From Acidobacteriota bacterium (GTDB taxonomy: Bacteria > Acidobacteriota > Terriglobia > Acidiferrales > UBA7541), in the NCBI GenBank assembly GCA_003224085.1, contig QHYK01000057.1, positions 62,001-126,000 on the forward strand: a DNA stretch of 64,000 nt, read 5' to 3'. The position numbers and the translations under genes were made by a program. The notes under the pieces were generated by a model. That model did no database searches and was not told the origin of the DNA. It saw nothing but the letters and a program-made list of their open reading frames with translations. Below are positions 1-9,279 of this stretch, piece after piece; the stretch's first letter is position 1; the number at the start of each line of letters is the position of its first letter.

Positions 1-658
1 GATAGGTGGCGTAGCCGAGAGCCGCGCCGTCGGCCGATGGGTGCAGGTGCGGAATATCCGTCCCGATGGCCAGATGCACGGTCACCGGGATGCGCCGCTT
101 GTGCGCCGCCGCCAAAACGCTGGACTCTGCATGTTTGACCTCAATGACCCCGCAGTTAAGAAATTGTCCCGCCGCTTCGCCGTATCCGATTCGAATTCGC
201 TCGGCCAGTTTGGCAATTTCGTTCAGGTACTTGCCGGTCTCCTCCGCCATCCCGAACTGGCCTTCGCCAAGCGCGGCCTCCACGTCTTCCGAAGTATTTC
301 CGGCCAGGGCGATCTCAAAATCATGAATCAGCGCTGCGCCGTTTATCGCCATTCCCGAAACGTAGCCGCGCTCCATCAAATCGATCAACACGGGGCCGAG
401 CCCAACTTTGATGACGTGTCCGCCCAGGCCCCAGAGAATCGCTTTGCGTTGCTTGCGCGCCGCATGGATGGCCGTCAGAAGCTGGCGAAGTTCCCGCCCC
501 GCGAGAATCTGCGGCAGCGAATCCAGAAATTTTGTCAGAGAAGTGTTCCACGCGTCAGGCTTGGCGAATTCCCGCACATTCACCTTGCTCTTCCGCGACG
601 CCAGCGGATAGGTCCGCACTTCACCAAGCACCAAGGGCTGGATCGAATAAACGCTCAT
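1..658 (-). CDS. Conserved protein, possibly deoxyhypusine-synthase-like (3' end outside window)
   Basis: An open frame of 219 codons runs on the minus strand from ATG at 658 to the window edge without a stop, so the C-terminus is missing. The protein begins MSVYSIQPLVLGEVRTYPL. It has a Gly-rich stretch ILWGLGGHVIKVGLG near residue 75, then a NGAALIHDFE segment and, near the visible end, HLHPSADGAALGYATY. The alternation of Gly-rich loops and a late DGA motif recalls the NAD-binding fold of deoxyhypusine synthase, but this is a weak resemblance and I do not assign the reaction. No strong ribosome binding site precedes the ATG. It lies 137 bases downstream of uvrA in the same direction and could share its transcript. 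The frame carries the third-position GC bias of the neighbours, which supports real coding. Confidence 0.72.
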   Translation of the reverse strand, partial: MSVYSIQPLVLGEVRTYPLASRKSKVNVREFAKPDAWNTSLTKFLDSLPQILAGRELRQLLTAIHAARKQRKAILWGLGGHVIKVGLGPVLIDLMERGYVSGMAINGAALIHDFEIALAGNTSEDVEAALGEGQFGMAEETGKYLNEIAKLAERIRIGYGEAAGQFLNCGVIEVKHAESSVLAAAHKRRIPVTVHLAIGTDIPHLHPSADGAALGYATY

Positions 659-795
659 GATAAGTGCTTCACTCTACGGAGAAGCACGACGAGCCGCAAG
701 GAAAAGTTGATTTCGGCCGCGCCAATGCTGCGCATTTTCCCCGCCCGCCAGCGTTGTCCTCCCGAGCGAAGCGAGGAATCTGCTTTTGGCAAGCG

Positions 796-3675
796 TCATT
801 TCCCTTTGCTGTTGTTCCCGTTGGAATGTCCGTTCATGCCCAGCACACGCGCAAGCACCTGCCCCGTGTACGATCTCTTCGTCCGGGCCACCTGCTCAGG
901 CGGACCTTGCGCCACAATGCGCCCGCCGCCTTCTCCGCCTTCCGGACCCAAATCAATAATCCAGTCCGCTTGCTTGATGACGTCGAGATGGTGCTCGATG
1001 ATCAGCACGGTGTTTCCCAAATCCACAAGCCGCTGCAACACGTCGAGCAGTTTTCGCACGTCGTCAAAATGCAATCCCGTCGTCGGCTCATCGAGAATGT
1101 AGAGCGTCCGGCCCGTCTGCCGCTTGGAAAGCTCGCGCGCCAGCTTGATGCGTTGCGCTTCCCCGCCGGAAAGCGTCGTGGCGGACTGCCCCAGCGTCAC
1201 GTACCCGAGCCCCACGTCCACCAGCGTCGAAAGCTTCTGTTGAATCTGCGGAATGTTTTCGAGCAGTTTCAGCGCATCGGCTGACGGCAAATTCAACACG
1301 TCACTGATCGAGTGGCCCTTGTAGCGCACCGCCAGCGTTTCCGAATTGTACCGGCGCCCGCGGCACACTTCGCACATCACGTAAACATCCGGAAGAAAGT
1401 TCATTTCGATGCGCCGCAGGCCGTCTCCCTGGCAGGCTTCGCAGCGTCCGCCCTTCACGTTGAAGCTGAAGCGGCCCGGGCGGTAGCCGCGCTCGCGCGA
1501 CTCCGGCAGCATCGCAAACAGGTCGCGGATCGGCGCGAACACGCCGGTGTATGTCGCGGGATTCGAGCGCGGCGTGCGTCCAATCGGCGCCTGATCAATC
1601 TCGATGACCTTGTCGATGTGCTCCGTGCCAACGATCTGCTTGTGCGCCGCGGGCGCTTCCGAGGAGCGATAGAGTTTTTGCGCCAGCGCGCGATACAAAA
1701 TGTCGTTCACCAGCGTGGATTTTCCCGACCCCGACACGCCGGTGACCACCGTAAACAACCCCAGGGGAATGGTGACGTCAATCTCCCTGAGATTGTTCGC
1801 GCTAGCTCCGAGAATCTGGATCACTTTTCCGTTCTGGCTGCGGCGCTTTTCCGGAACCGAAATTTTTGCCGCGCCGCTGAGATACTGTCCCGTCAGCGAC
1901 TCCGCCGTAGCTTCGATTTGTTCCGGCTTTCCCTGCGCAACCAGATAGCCGCCTGCCTTTCCTGCGCCCGGGCCCAAATCCACTACGAAATCAGCGCGCC
2001 GAATCGTGTCTTCGTCGTGCTCGACTACCAGCACGGTGTTGCCGAGATTGCGCAGATGTTCGAGTGAACCAAGCAGCCGCGCATTGTCTCGCGCGTGCAG
2101 CCCAATGCTCGGTTCGTCCAGCACGTAAAGCACGCCGCGCAGCCGCGAGCCGATTTGCGTCGCCAGCCGGATGCGCTGCGCTTCCCCTCCCGAAAGCGTG
2201 GCTGCCGACCGCTCCAGGCTCAGGTAGACCAGGCCTACCGCCAAAAGAAAATCAATGCGCTCCGCGATTTCTTCCAGCGGCCGCCCCGCAATTTCCTTTT
2301 GCCGCTCGTTGAGCTGCGTCAGGATTTTGTCCACCGCCGGCCGTGCTGCGCTGAGCGAAAGCGCCGTGAAATCTGCAATGGACCAGCCCGCCAGCTTCAC
2401 CGCCAGCGATTCCGGCCGCAACCGTTTGCCGTGGCAAACGCTGCACACCGTCGCGGACATGTACCGCGTCATCCACTCGCGGTACGAGTCTGAACCAGAC
2501 TCTTCGAAATTCCGTTCCAGAAATTGCAGGATGCCCGGAAACCGAAAACCCTTTTCTCCTTTCGATTTCCTCCCCGCTTTCGCGTTTTCACCCGCGCCAT
2601 CTCGGCCGTTCGAGGGCGGACACCCATACAGCAGCATGTTCTGAATCCGCGCGGGTAATTTCTCGAACGGCGTATCCAAATCGAACCCGTGCGCATACGC
2701 GCCAAGCTCCAGCGTCCGCTTCAAAATCGCCGAGCCGGATCCCGGCCCCAGCCCGCCATCAAAAAGCGGTCTTGACCAATCATTAATAATTTTCGACGGA
2801 TCGAAATCATATTTCGAACCAAGCCCGTTGCACGCCGGACACGCTCCGTAAGGCGAATTGAAGCTGAACGACCGCGGCTCCAGCACCGGAACGGATATTC
2901 CGCAATCCGGGCACGCCAGCTTTTCCGAAAACGTGTGCTCTTTCGCGCCCACAACCGCCACGGTCACCAGCCCGTTCGCCAGCTTCAGCGCCGTGGCAAT
3001 CGATTGTTCCAGCCGCGCCGCAATGCCTTGTTTTACGAGCAACCGGTCCACGAGGATTTCAATCGTGTGGTTTTTGCGCTTGTCCAGCGCCGGAATATCG
3101 TCGAGCGGGATGAGTTCGCCATCAATGCGCGCGCGCACGTATCCGTCCTGCGCGAATCTTTCCAGCTCCTTGCGATACGCGCCCTTCCTTCCGCGAACAA
3201 TAGGCGCCAGGATCATGATCCGGTCGTCGGGCTTGCAAATCTCGCCCTGCAGAATCGCCTGCACGATCTGCTCGCTCGATTGCCGCGTAATCGGCTTCCC
3301 GCAGTTCGGGCAATGCGGAACACCGACCGAGGCGTATACCACGCGCAGGTAGTCGTAAATTTCTGTGATCGTGCCCACCGTCGAGCGCGGCGAACGCGTC
3401 GTGGTTTTCTGTTCGATGGCGATGGACGGCGAAAGCCCTTCGATCCCGTCCACTTCCGGCCGCTCCATCTGGTCAAGGAATTGCCGCGCGTACGCGGAAA
3501 GCGATTCCACGTAGCGCCGCTGTCCTTCCGCATAAATAGTGTCAAAGGCGAGCGAGGATTTTCCCGAGCCGGAAAGCCCGGTGATGACCGTCAAGGTGTT
3601 CCGGGGAATCTCCACGCTGATGTTTTTCAGGTTGTGCTGTCGCGCGCCCCGGATTACCAGTTTGGTCAGGCCCAT
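796..3675 (-). CDS. uvrA: Excinuclease ABC subunit A
   Basis: UvrA is the damage-scanning ATPase of nucleotide excision repair. It dimerises, binds distorted DNA, loads UvrB and acts in the cytoplasm. At 959 residues it is about family length. Visible features in order are: first Walker [10 protein letters not shown] (33-41), zinc module CPNCG (122-126) followed by the CPDCG and CPAC pairs (255-282), first ABC signature LSGGEAQR (494-501) with Walker [13 protein letters not shown] (about 515-526), second Walker [10 protein letters not shown] (646-654), zinc module CEACQGDG, and second signature [19 protein letters not shown] basic, low-complexity stretch at about 355-376 ([18 protein letters not shown]) enlarges a loop. 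The start is the ATG before [16 protein letters not shown], the usual UvrA beginning. It is transcribed divergently from the histidine kinase gene. Confidence 0.98.
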   Translation of the reverse strand: MGLTKLVIRGARQHNLKNISVEIPRNTLTVITGLSGSGKSSLAFDTIYAEGQRRYVESLSAYARQFLDQMERPEVDGIEGLSPSIAIEQKTTTRSPRSTVGTITEIYDYLRVVYASVGVPHCPNCGKPITRQSSEQIVQAILQGEICKPDDRIMILAPIVRGRKGAYRKELERFAQDGYVRARIDGELIPLDDIPALDKRKNHTIEILVDRLLVKQGIAARLEQSIATALKLANGLVTVAVVGAKEHTFSEKLACPDCGISVPVLEPRSFSFNSPYGACPACNGLGSKYDFDPSKIINDWSRPLFDGGLGPGSGSAILKRTLELGAYAHGFDLDTPFEKLPARIQNMLLYGCPPSNGRDGAGENAKAGRKSKGEKGFRFPGILQFLERNFEESGSDSYREWMTRYMSATVCSVCHGKRLRPESLAVKLAGWSIADFTALSLSAARPAVDKILTQLNERQKEIAGRPLEEIAERIDFLLAVGLVYLSLERSAATLSGGEAQRIRLATQIGSRLRGVLYVLDEPSIGLHARDNARLLGSLEHLRNLGNTVLVVEHDEDTIRRADFVVDLGPGAGKAGGYLVAQGKPEQIEATAESLTGQYLSGAAKISVPEKRRSQNGKVIQILGASANNLREIDVTIPLGLFTVVTGVSGSGKSTLVNDILYRALAQKLYRSSEAPAAHKQIVGTEHIDKVIEIDQAPIGRTPRSNPATYTGVFAPIRDLFAMLPESRERGYRPGRFSFNVKGGRCEACQGDGLRRIEMNFLPDVYVMCEVCRGRRYNSETLAVRYKGHSISDVLNLPSADALKLLENIPQIQQKLSTLVDVGLGYVTLGQSATTLSGGEAQRIKLARELSKRQTGRTLYILDEPTTGLHFDDVRKLLDVLQRLVDLGNTVLIIEHHLDVIKQADWIIDLGPEGGEGGGRIVAQGPPEQVARTKRSYTGQVLARVLGMNGHSNGNNSKGK

Positions 3676-4141
3676 GAGAGAAAAGCGCTCCCTCCACAGG
3701 AGCTCTTGCGCTCAGCGCCAACACTGAGCCCACAATAACTCTTCACCATACCAGGAGTTAAAGAACCCGGTCAAGAATCTGCCTCGCGGGCTCGCGGGCA
3801 AAATGGTTTCATGGCGGCGCTATTTCTTCATATCCCTGTTTCCAACCGTGAACACGAAAACATGCAAATTGAATCGCGCGGCACGATTCGAATCTCGAAT
3901 CCCCCGCGATGCGGCCGTCCTTCAGAATTAAGTAGAAATACTGAAGTAAGGTCCCCCTTCTGTTTGCGCCTCGGCGGTTACCTTCACAGCAAATTTTTAG
4001 CACGGTCAGGTTGACCAACGCGTTTCCCCGATAAACTAGCGAGTAACTGTGTCCTGTTGGGCTGTCCCCCGGCAAAGCACCGTACAGTGAAAGTTGGCAG
4101 CGCAGCTCCACGGTTGGCGCTTGGGAGTCGGACAAGAAGGA
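3676..4141. other. Intergenic region between divergent uvrA and histidine kinase genes
   Basis: About 465 bases separate two divergent genes. No reading frame here has convincing coding character. The region presumably carries both promoters, but I cannot place -35/-10 pairs with confidence. The only structure I can point to is a six-base inverted repeat, listed separately. No tRNA or other RNA gene is apparent. Confidence 0.5.
3920..3946. promoter_or_regulatory. Short inverted repeat CTTCAG-N15-CTGAAG
   Basis: Perfect six-base arms lie at 3920-3925 and 3941-3946, with an AT-rich 15-base spacer, inside the divergent uvrA/kinase spacer. The layout fits a regulator binding site upstream of the kinase gene. 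Six-base arms at this spacing also arise by chance, so this is only a candidate. Confidence 0.2.
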
Positions 4142-5845
4142 ATGAGAAAGCTCACGCACTGGGAAGTCGGGAGCGTTGCCGGTTTTCTGCTGGTGTACAC
4201 TTTCGTTTCCCTGCTAGCGAAGCCCGGGGCGGCCCTCACCGCCTTTTCCGACATGAGCGGGACCGGCCTGTGGCTCATTGCGGTCGTGGTCCTGCTCCGC
4301 GCCGCTTTCAGCAACAGGGGCCGGACGCGCTGGTTCTGGTTCTTGATGGCCCTCGGCGCGGCGATGGTGTGGGTCAACTTCGCCGGCTGGCTCTACTATG
4401 AAGTGATCACCGGCCGCCAGCCTCCCAACCCGTTCTGGGCCGATATTCCGCTGTTCCTCCAACCGGTTCCCATGATGGCCGCCGCGGCGATGCGCCCGGG
4501 CTCGCGTCAGCGCGAGCAGCGCTTCCTGCTCAGCTCCCTGAATTTCCTCATTCTCCTTCTTTGGTGGGTCTACCTCTACATGTTCCTGGTCTATCCGAAC
4601 GAATACCTCATCCTGAACCAGGCGTTGTACAACGCCTACTACTTCTCGCTCTTCATCCTCGAATTCTCCGTCCAGATGATCGTGCTGGGCGGCATGGCTT
4701 TGGTGGCCGAAGGCGCCTGGCGCAAAATCTATTGGCATCTGTTCGGCGCCAGCGCGCTATATCTCCTCTCCTATCAGTGGCTCAATGCGGCGCTGAATCG
4801 CAATGAATACTACAGCGGAAGCATCTACGATGTTCCCGACTATGCCGCCATCTGCTGGCTCATCTTGATTGCGGTGCGCGCTCGTCACGTCCTATCAGAA
4901 AAACTCGCCGGAGATGAAAAAGAACCCGAAACCGAGGTATCCGCATTCCTCGCCGTGCTGGCCGTGATGTCCATGCCGCTGATCGGTCTGTTCGTGCTGT
5001 ACCTCGTTCCCGCCGACCAGTTGCGCTCGTATCGCGTGATGGTGACGCTGATTGGAATCATGCTGGTAGGCGTGTGCGTCTTCCTGCGGCAAATGCTGAT
5101 GGCGCGCGAAATGACACGCCTGCTGCACGAATCCAAAAAGAATTTGGACCGCTTGCAGCACGCGCAAATCCAAATGGTCCAGCAGGAAAGGCTCGCAGGA
5201 ATCGGCCAGCTGGTTTCCGGCATAGCGCACGAACTCAATAATCCCCTAACCGCGGTCATGGGCTACTCCGACTTGTTGAAGGAACAAGCCCCGGACAACG
5301 GCGTCCGGCACAAACTCGAACGGCTGGGAACCGAAGCGCGGCGCATGAAACGAATCATTGACAACCTCATCAGTTTTGCGCGGCCGCTCCAGGACGGCCG
5401 AAAAACGCTGGACATCGCGACGGTGGTGCGCGATTCGCTGATGCTCTGCGAGTACCAATGGAAAAATTCGGGCATCCAGTTTGAACTGAATTTTCCGCCG
5501 GACCTGCCGCGCATTCCGATCAATGAGGGCCAATTCAAAATGGTTTTCGTAAATCTCTTCACCAACGCCGCGCAGGCCGTGGAGCAAGCGCCCGAAAAGA
5601 GAGTCGTGGTTGAAGGAAATCTGGAAGCAAAGAAAATCGTGGTGCGCTTCAGCGACACCGGCCCCGGCTTCAGCGATCTCGGCCGGGCCTTCGATCCTTT
5701 CTATACCACCAAGCCCGTGGGCAAAGGTACCGGCCTGGGGCTGAGCATTTGCTACGGCACGGTGAAAGAACATAACGGCAAGATCTACGCAGAAAACCTG
5801 CACCCCCACGGCGCCGCCGTCACCATCGAACTCCCCGCCGCCTGA
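4142..5845 (+). CDS. Membrane-bound sensor histidine kinase
   Basis: The protein has 567 residues with about ten hydrophobic segments in the first 330 residues, including GLWLIAVVVLLRAAF and FLILLLWWVYLYMFLVYP. These form an unassigned membrane sensor domain. A short coiled linker (HESKKNLDRLQHAQIQMVQQ) leads to the HisKA domain with H-box GIAHELNNPLTAVMGYSDLL, whose His is the predicted autophosphorylation site. The ATPase domain shows the N-box (FVNLFTNAAQAV), G1 box (FSDTGPGF) and F/G2 boxes (FDPFYTTKPVGKGTGLGLS). I chose ATG 4142, preceded by AAGAAGG; a TTG at 4094 would add 16 residues with no hydrophobic contribution. No response regulator lies next to it, so it is an orphan kinase here and its signal is unknown. 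Confidence 0.93.
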   Translation: MRKLTHWEVGSVAGFLLVYTFVSLLAKPGAALTAFSDMSGTGLWLIAVVVLLRAAFSNRGRTRWFWFLMALGAAMVWVNFAGWLYYEVITGRQPPNPFWADIPLFLQPVPMMAAAAMRPGSRQREQRFLLSSLNFLILLLWWVYLYMFLVYPNEYLILNQALYNAYYFSLFILEFSVQMIVLGGMALVAEGAWRKIYWHLFGASALYLLSYQWLNAALNRNEYYSGSIYDVPDYAAICWLILIAVRARHVLSEKLAGDEKEPETEVSAFLAVLAVMSMPLIGLFVLYLVPADQLRSYRVMVTLIGIMLVGVCVFLRQMLMAREMTRLLHESKKNLDRLQHAQIQMVQQERLAGIGQLVSGIAHELNNPLTAVMGYSDLLKEQAPDNGVRHKLERLGTEARRMKRIIDNLISFARPLQDGRKTLDIATVVRDSLMLCEYQWKNSGIQFELNFPPDLPRIPINEGQFKMVFVNLFTNAAQAVEQAPEKRVVVEGNLEAKKIVVRFSDTGPGFSDLGRAFDPFYTTKPVGKGTGLGLSICYGTVKEHNGKIYAENLHPHGAAVTIELPAA

Positions 5846-5904
5846 AGAACGTCCCGGCGACCGCCGGCGCCGCAAACGCACCCCCCGAGTAGTATGATGA
5901 TGGT

Positions 5905-6081
5905 ATGAAAGAGAAGACGTCTATCACACTATCGAAGGATCTTCTGGCAGGAGTGGACCGCCTGGCGGGATCGAAGCAATCGCGCTCGGCGTTCATTGAA
6001 CGCTTGCTCCGCAAATACCTCAAGGACCGGATGAACCGGGAAGCCGAGGGCGTCTTGGAATACCAGGCATCAGGCGAATAA
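5905..6081 (+). CDS. Ribbon-helix-helix antitoxin (MazE/CopG-like)
   Basis: This is a 58-residue protein starting MKEKTSITLSKDLLAGVDRL. It has the ribbon-helix-helix pattern: a short strand (TSITLS), helix one (KDLLAGVDRLAG), then SRSAFIERLLRKYL as helix two. The acidic C-terminal tail (REAEGVLEYQASGE) is the type that usually binds the toxin. Its frame ends at 6081, 57 bases before a mazF-like reading frame, which matches a type II toxin-antitoxin operon in the usual antitoxin-first order. There is no clear ribosome binding site, and a possible -10 (TATGAT, 5893-5898) lies so close that the message may be nearly leaderless. The antitoxin frame is intact, whereas the partner toxin is not. Confidence 0.85.
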   Translation: MKEKTSITLSKDLLAGVDRLAGSKQSRSAFIERLLRKYLKDRMNREAEGVLEYQASGE

Positions 6082-6138
6082 GACCGCGCCATCATTTCTC
6101 CGCGAACTCAACAGGCACCTGACGAGAGATGTGATCAC

Positions 6139-6462
6139 ATGAAACGGGGTGAACTCTATCCGGTCTAAAAACCGGGCGGCGATCGGAACCTGTACCGGAC
6201 GTTCGTGATGGTGAGCCGCTAGGCGCTCCTCGATTCCAGGTTTTCCACGGTCATCTGCGCGCCGGTGTACCGTGGCGGAGAGGGGTTGGCCACCCAAGTA
6301 GCGATTGGGCCGGAAGAAGGACTGCAGCACGCGAGCCGGATCATGGGCGATAACCTCGTAAGCCTGCGCAAAGCCGATCTGACGCATTATGGGGGTTCGC
6401 TTCGAGCCGCAAAGCAGGCGGAGCTCGATAAGGCACTGAAATTAGCGCTCGATGTGGGGTGA
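6139..6462 (+). pseudogene. MazF/PemK-family toxin gene with two in-frame stop codons
   Basis: From ATG 6139 a single frame reads MKRGELYPV, stop, then KPGGDRNLYRTFVMVSR, stop, then ALLDSRFSTVICAPVYRGGE and on to TGA at 6460-6462, for 108 codons in all. The pieces follow the MazF/PemK family order: an N-terminal RGELY strand, then FVMVSR, then DSRFSTVICAPV, then DNLVSLRKADL and a C-terminal helix ending in LKLALDV. The stops are TAA at 6166-6168 and TAG at 6220-6222, with no frameshift. The TAG falls where relatives commonly have Gln (VVSRQ), so both stops could come from C-to-T changes in CAA and CAG. Intact MazF proteins are mRNA endoribonucleases; this copy should make no full-length toxin. 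Confidence 0.85.
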
Positions 6463-6690
6463 GCAAGCAGAAGTCAGAACTGAGGACTGGCGAGAGACGG
6501 AAAAAACGGAAATCGAGTGCGAATTCCCGAAACGAATTTATAAGACTGCCCGCCAGCAATATTGCTGGGAGGGCGGGGTTGGCCGGGGATGTGGACGTAA
6601 TCACCTGGGAATGCAGGGGTTAGAATCGACGGCAACTATCACCACGGTTTGCAGGATGTAATATTTGCAGGCTTTTGTGCGTACTAGGCT

Positions 6691-7299
6691 ATGGAAACGC
6701 AGAAGCTAGGCCGGATGAGCGCGCCGGGAACAACGGAGTCGAGCGAGGCGATTGCCCGTGCCAGGGCGGGCGACGCCGAGGCTTGGGGCCAGCTTTACCG
6801 GGAATACGCGCCGGCCATTTTCCGTTTCTGCAGGCGTGCCATGCCGACCCGCGAAGATGCGGAAGACGCCACCATGGAAATTTTCATGAAATTGAAGAGC
6901 AAGCTCAGCCAGTACGATCGGACGCGGTCGTTCTCGGCCTGGCTCTACAAAGTCGCCGCGAACCATTGCTGGGACATCTTACGCCGCCGGAAGATTCGCC
7001 AGGACAAAGAAACCGAAGACCTGGAAAACGTGGCGCTGGAGCATCCCGAGCCAAGCCAACTGGAAAAACTGATGGAGCAGCGCTCCAGCGAAGAAGTGCG
7101 CAAGGCGCTCGAGAAAATGAGCGCTCGGGCGCGCATGGCGCTGGTGATGCGCTATTACTCGGACATGAGTTATGACGAGATTGCTGATGCGCTGGGAGTG
7201 CGCCGGGCCTTCGTTGGCGTGGTGTTGCTGCGCGCGCGGCACGAACTGCGGCAAGCGCTGGAAGGCAATGCGGCGCTGGCGGCAGGAGGGGCTTCATGA
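6691..7299 (+). CDS. ECF-type RNA polymerase sigma factor
   Basis: This is a 202-residue sigma-70 family protein with region 2 (LYREYAPAIFRFCRRAM...EDATMEIFMKL...SFSAWLYKVAANHCWDILRRRK) and region 4 (LEKMSARARMALVMRYYSDM...YDEIADALGVRRAFVGVVLLRAR). There is no region 1 or 3, which is typical of extracytoplasmic-function sigma factors. The stop codon overlaps the start of the next gene by four bases (ATGA, 7296-7299), so it is translationally coupled to its predicted anti-sigma factor. An ATG at 6715 is an alternative start. I could not identify an autoregulatory ECF promoter upstream with confidence. Confidence 0.95.
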   Translation: METQKLGRMSAPGTTESSEAIARARAGDAEAWGQLYREYAPAIFRFCRRAMPTREDAEDATMEIFMKLKSKLSQYDRTRSFSAWLYKVAANHCWDILRRRKIRQDKETEDLENVALEHPEPSQLEKLMEQRSSEEVRKALEKMSARARMALVMRYYSDMSYDEIADALGVRRAFVGVVLLRARHELRQALEGNAALAAGGAS

Positions 7300-8987
7300 G
7301 CGAATCCGGGGAAGAAAAGTTGAAGCATCTGGACGAGATGACCTGCCTGCTGTACCTCGAGCGCCAGCTCGACCGCGCGCGAGGGCTGGAAGTTTCCGCC
7401 CACACGAAACAGTGCGATACCTGCGGCACGCTGCTGCGCGCGCTGGAGCGCGAGTCGCGCCTGCTGATGCGCGCGATGCTGGAAGACACGGAACCGCTGC
7501 CGTCGCGGCTTGCCCAGTTCCAGGAAAAAGCGCGTCGCTCGATGCAATGGATCTGGGGCCTGGCGTTTGGACTGGCGGCAACCGGCGCGTACGCGCTTTA
7601 CACGGGATACATTGAGCCCTGGCAGCAGCAGCTGGAGCAAGCGGGCTTCGGCGGCTCGAATCTGCTGGGGCTTTTGATTTTTCAGGGTGCGGTGTGGAAA
7701 GGGTGGCAATCCATGATCACCATTCTCGAAGCAGTGGCCTTGGTGACGCTGGGCGGCGTGGGCGCGATGTTGCTGCGCCGGCGAATCCGCCGCGGCTCGG
7801 CGCTGGCGCTGGTATTTGCCAGCCTTTGCGCCGCCCTGATGTTGACGCCCGGAGCTCCGGCCGCCGAGAAACGCACGGGACAGAACCCGACGGTGGCCAA
7901 GGACGAAACGATTAAGGGCGACATCTTCCTTTCGGGAGAACGCGTGCGGGTGGAAGGAACGGTGGATGGCGACGTCTTTGCGGCGGGTAAGGACATCGAC
8001 ATTGACGGGCACGTGACGGGCGACGTCATCACCGCGGGACGCTATCTGCGCATTCCTGGGATTGTGGACGGCAACGTGCGCTCGGCGGGGAACACGGTGG
8101 TGATTTCCGGGACGGTCGGAAAAAACATCACCTGGTTCGGCGACGCGGTCACGCTGGAGTCCACGGGGAAAGTCGTGCACGGCATCACCATGTTTGGCGG
8201 AACGCTGGCCATTGACGGGCATGTGGGCCGCGACATTCTTTTTTACGGCGAAGAAATGAACTTGAACGGCGTTTGCAGCGGAAGCGTCCGGGAAAAAGGA
8301 AACATGCTGATCATCGGCTCGAACGCGCAAGTGGAAGGGACGATTCATTTTGAAGGAAACAAGCCGGCGGAAGTGGCTGCGGGAGCGAAACTGGCCTCGC
8401 CCGTGGAGTTCCAGCAAATGGAGAAGAAAGAAGGCTACCGGACAGGGCATTATTACGTCTGGCAGGTCATCTGGCTGGCGGCATTCATCCTGTACGGCTT
8501 GGTGCTCTTCTCGCTGATGCCGAGATTCGCGGAGGAAGCGGTGAAGTCCGCGGAGCAATACGGCGCGTCCGCGGGGCTTGGCGTGCTGACGCTGTTCGGC
8601 GTGCCCATCGCCGCCCTCATTGCATGCGTCACCGTGGTGGGACTGTTCATCGGACTTTCTACTTTGTTCCTTTGGTATGCGTCGCTGTATTTCGCGCAAG
8701 TGATCGTAGGAACTGTGGTCGGACAATGGCTGATGGGCCGCACCAGCGAATTCTGGCCGTTCATTGGAAGGATGACCGTGGGCGTTCTGATTGTGCGCCT
8801 GCTCACGACGATTCCGGAGGTAGGCGGCTGGGTCAAGTTTGTGGCGATTCTCTGGGGCGTGGGAGCGATTTCGCTGGCGATTTTCCGGCGGTTCCAGCCG
8901 GCCCTCGCCGCTGGCGGCGCACCGACGGCGCCTGCCGTGCAGCCGCTGCCGCCAAACACGACCATCGGCGGGCCGTTGCCAGCGTGA
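7296..8987 (+). CDS. Anti-sigma factor fused to a bactofilin-like domain and a membrane domain
   Basis: The 563-residue protein begins with a zinc-finger anti-sigma segment (HTKQCDTCGTLLRALERES, about residues 36-54) that should bind the ECF sigma factor encoded by the overlapping upstream gene. Two membrane segments follow (about 80-100 and 145-185). Residues about 200-340 are a polymer-adhesin/bactofilin-like beta repeat with recurring short units such as VEGTVDGDVFAAGKDIDIDG and HVTGDVITAG, spaced every 18-20 residues. The C-terminal 160 residues hold four or five hydrophobic segments. The order suggests a cytoplasmic sigma-binding head, a beta-helix and a membrane tail. By inference it reports an envelope or cell-shape state to the sigma factor. 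The topology of the beta-helix is not settled by the sequence. Confidence 0.9.
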   Translation: MSESGEEKLKHLDEMTCLLYLERQLDRARGLEVSAHTKQCDTCGTLLRALERESRLLMRAMLEDTEPLPSRLAQFQEKARRSMQWIWGLAFGLAATGAYALYTGYIEPWQQQLEQAGFGGSNLLGLLIFQGAVWKGWQSMITILEAVALVTLGGVGAMLLRRRIRRGSALALVFASLCAALMLTPGAPAAEKRTGQNPTVAKDETIKGDIFLSGERVRVEGTVDGDVFAAGKDIDIDGHVTGDVITAGRYLRIPGIVDGNVRSAGNTVVISGTVGKNITWFGDAVTLESTGKVVHGITMFGGTLAIDGHVGRDILFYGEEMNLNGVCSGSVREKGNMLIIGSNAQVEGTIHFEGNKPAEVAAGAKLASPVEFQQMEKKEGYRTGHYYVWQVIWLAAFILYGLVLFSLMPRFAEEAVKSAEQYGASAGLGVLTLFGVPIAALIACVTVVGLFIGLSTLFLWYASLYFAQVIVGTVVGQWLMGRTSEFWPFIGRMTVGVLIVRLLTTIPEVGGWVKFVAILWGVGAISLAIFRRFQPALAAGGAPTAPAVQPLPPNTTIGGPLPA

Positions 8988-8995
8988 GGAAGTTC

Positions 8996-9075
8996 GCCGT
9001 TTACCGCTTGCAGTTTACGGTTTGCCTTTACCGTTTGTAGTTTGCCGCCTACGGTTTTCAAGTTTCGTTTACAGC
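8996..9075. repeat. Degenerate short direct repeats (GTTTACSGTTTGC-like)
   Basis: Immediately after the anti-sigma gene stop, the units GTTTACCG, GTTTACGG, TTTACCG, GTTTGC and CCTACGG recur every 10-15 bases for about 80 bases. No reading frame uses them. They look like a decayed, shuffled short tandem repeat and resemble in style two other spacers (13.67 kb, 57.38 kb) in this window. Confidence 0.5.
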
Positions 9076-9199
9076 GCTGAGTTAAACAAGCCCAAGGACA
9101 AAACAACGCGAGTGACTTGTTCTGATCGTAGCTTAGCAAGCTGGTTCTCGGTAGCGGTGCACGGAAAAAAGCCGCTGGCAGGGCTTGGTGATGAGGGAG

Positions 9200-9229
9200 C
9201 GGGCTCCCCCGAACATTTTGGGGAGCCCG
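9200..9229. terminator. Hairpin between convergent genes, probable bidirectional terminator
   Basis: Ten-base perfect arms CGGGCTCCCC (9200-9209) and GGGGAGCCCG (9220-9229) enclose a ten-base loop. The hairpin sits between the convergent anti-sigma gene (ends 8987) and the lipoprotein gene (ends 9280 on minus). T-tracts are short, so it may be weakly intrinsic. Confidence 0.6.
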
Positions 9230-9279
9230 ATGCTTTTGCGGAGGCGGAGAAAAAAAGCAGCTCGCGCTGCGCGCGAACT

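Noticed and set aside
41-1102. Long plus-strand open frame of 353 codons
   Set aside because: It lies antisense to the partial conserved protein and uvrA; its protein has no family pattern and its composition mirrors the minus-strand genes.
3920-3946. Inverted repeat as a terminator
   Set aside because: No T-tract and it sits between divergent genes, so a terminator makes no sense there; kept only as a weak regulatory candidate.
7170-8726. Minus-strand open frame of 518 codons
   Set aside because: Antisense to the ECF/anti-sigma genes; the His/Arg-rich protein is typical of an opposite-strand shadow in GC-rich DNA.
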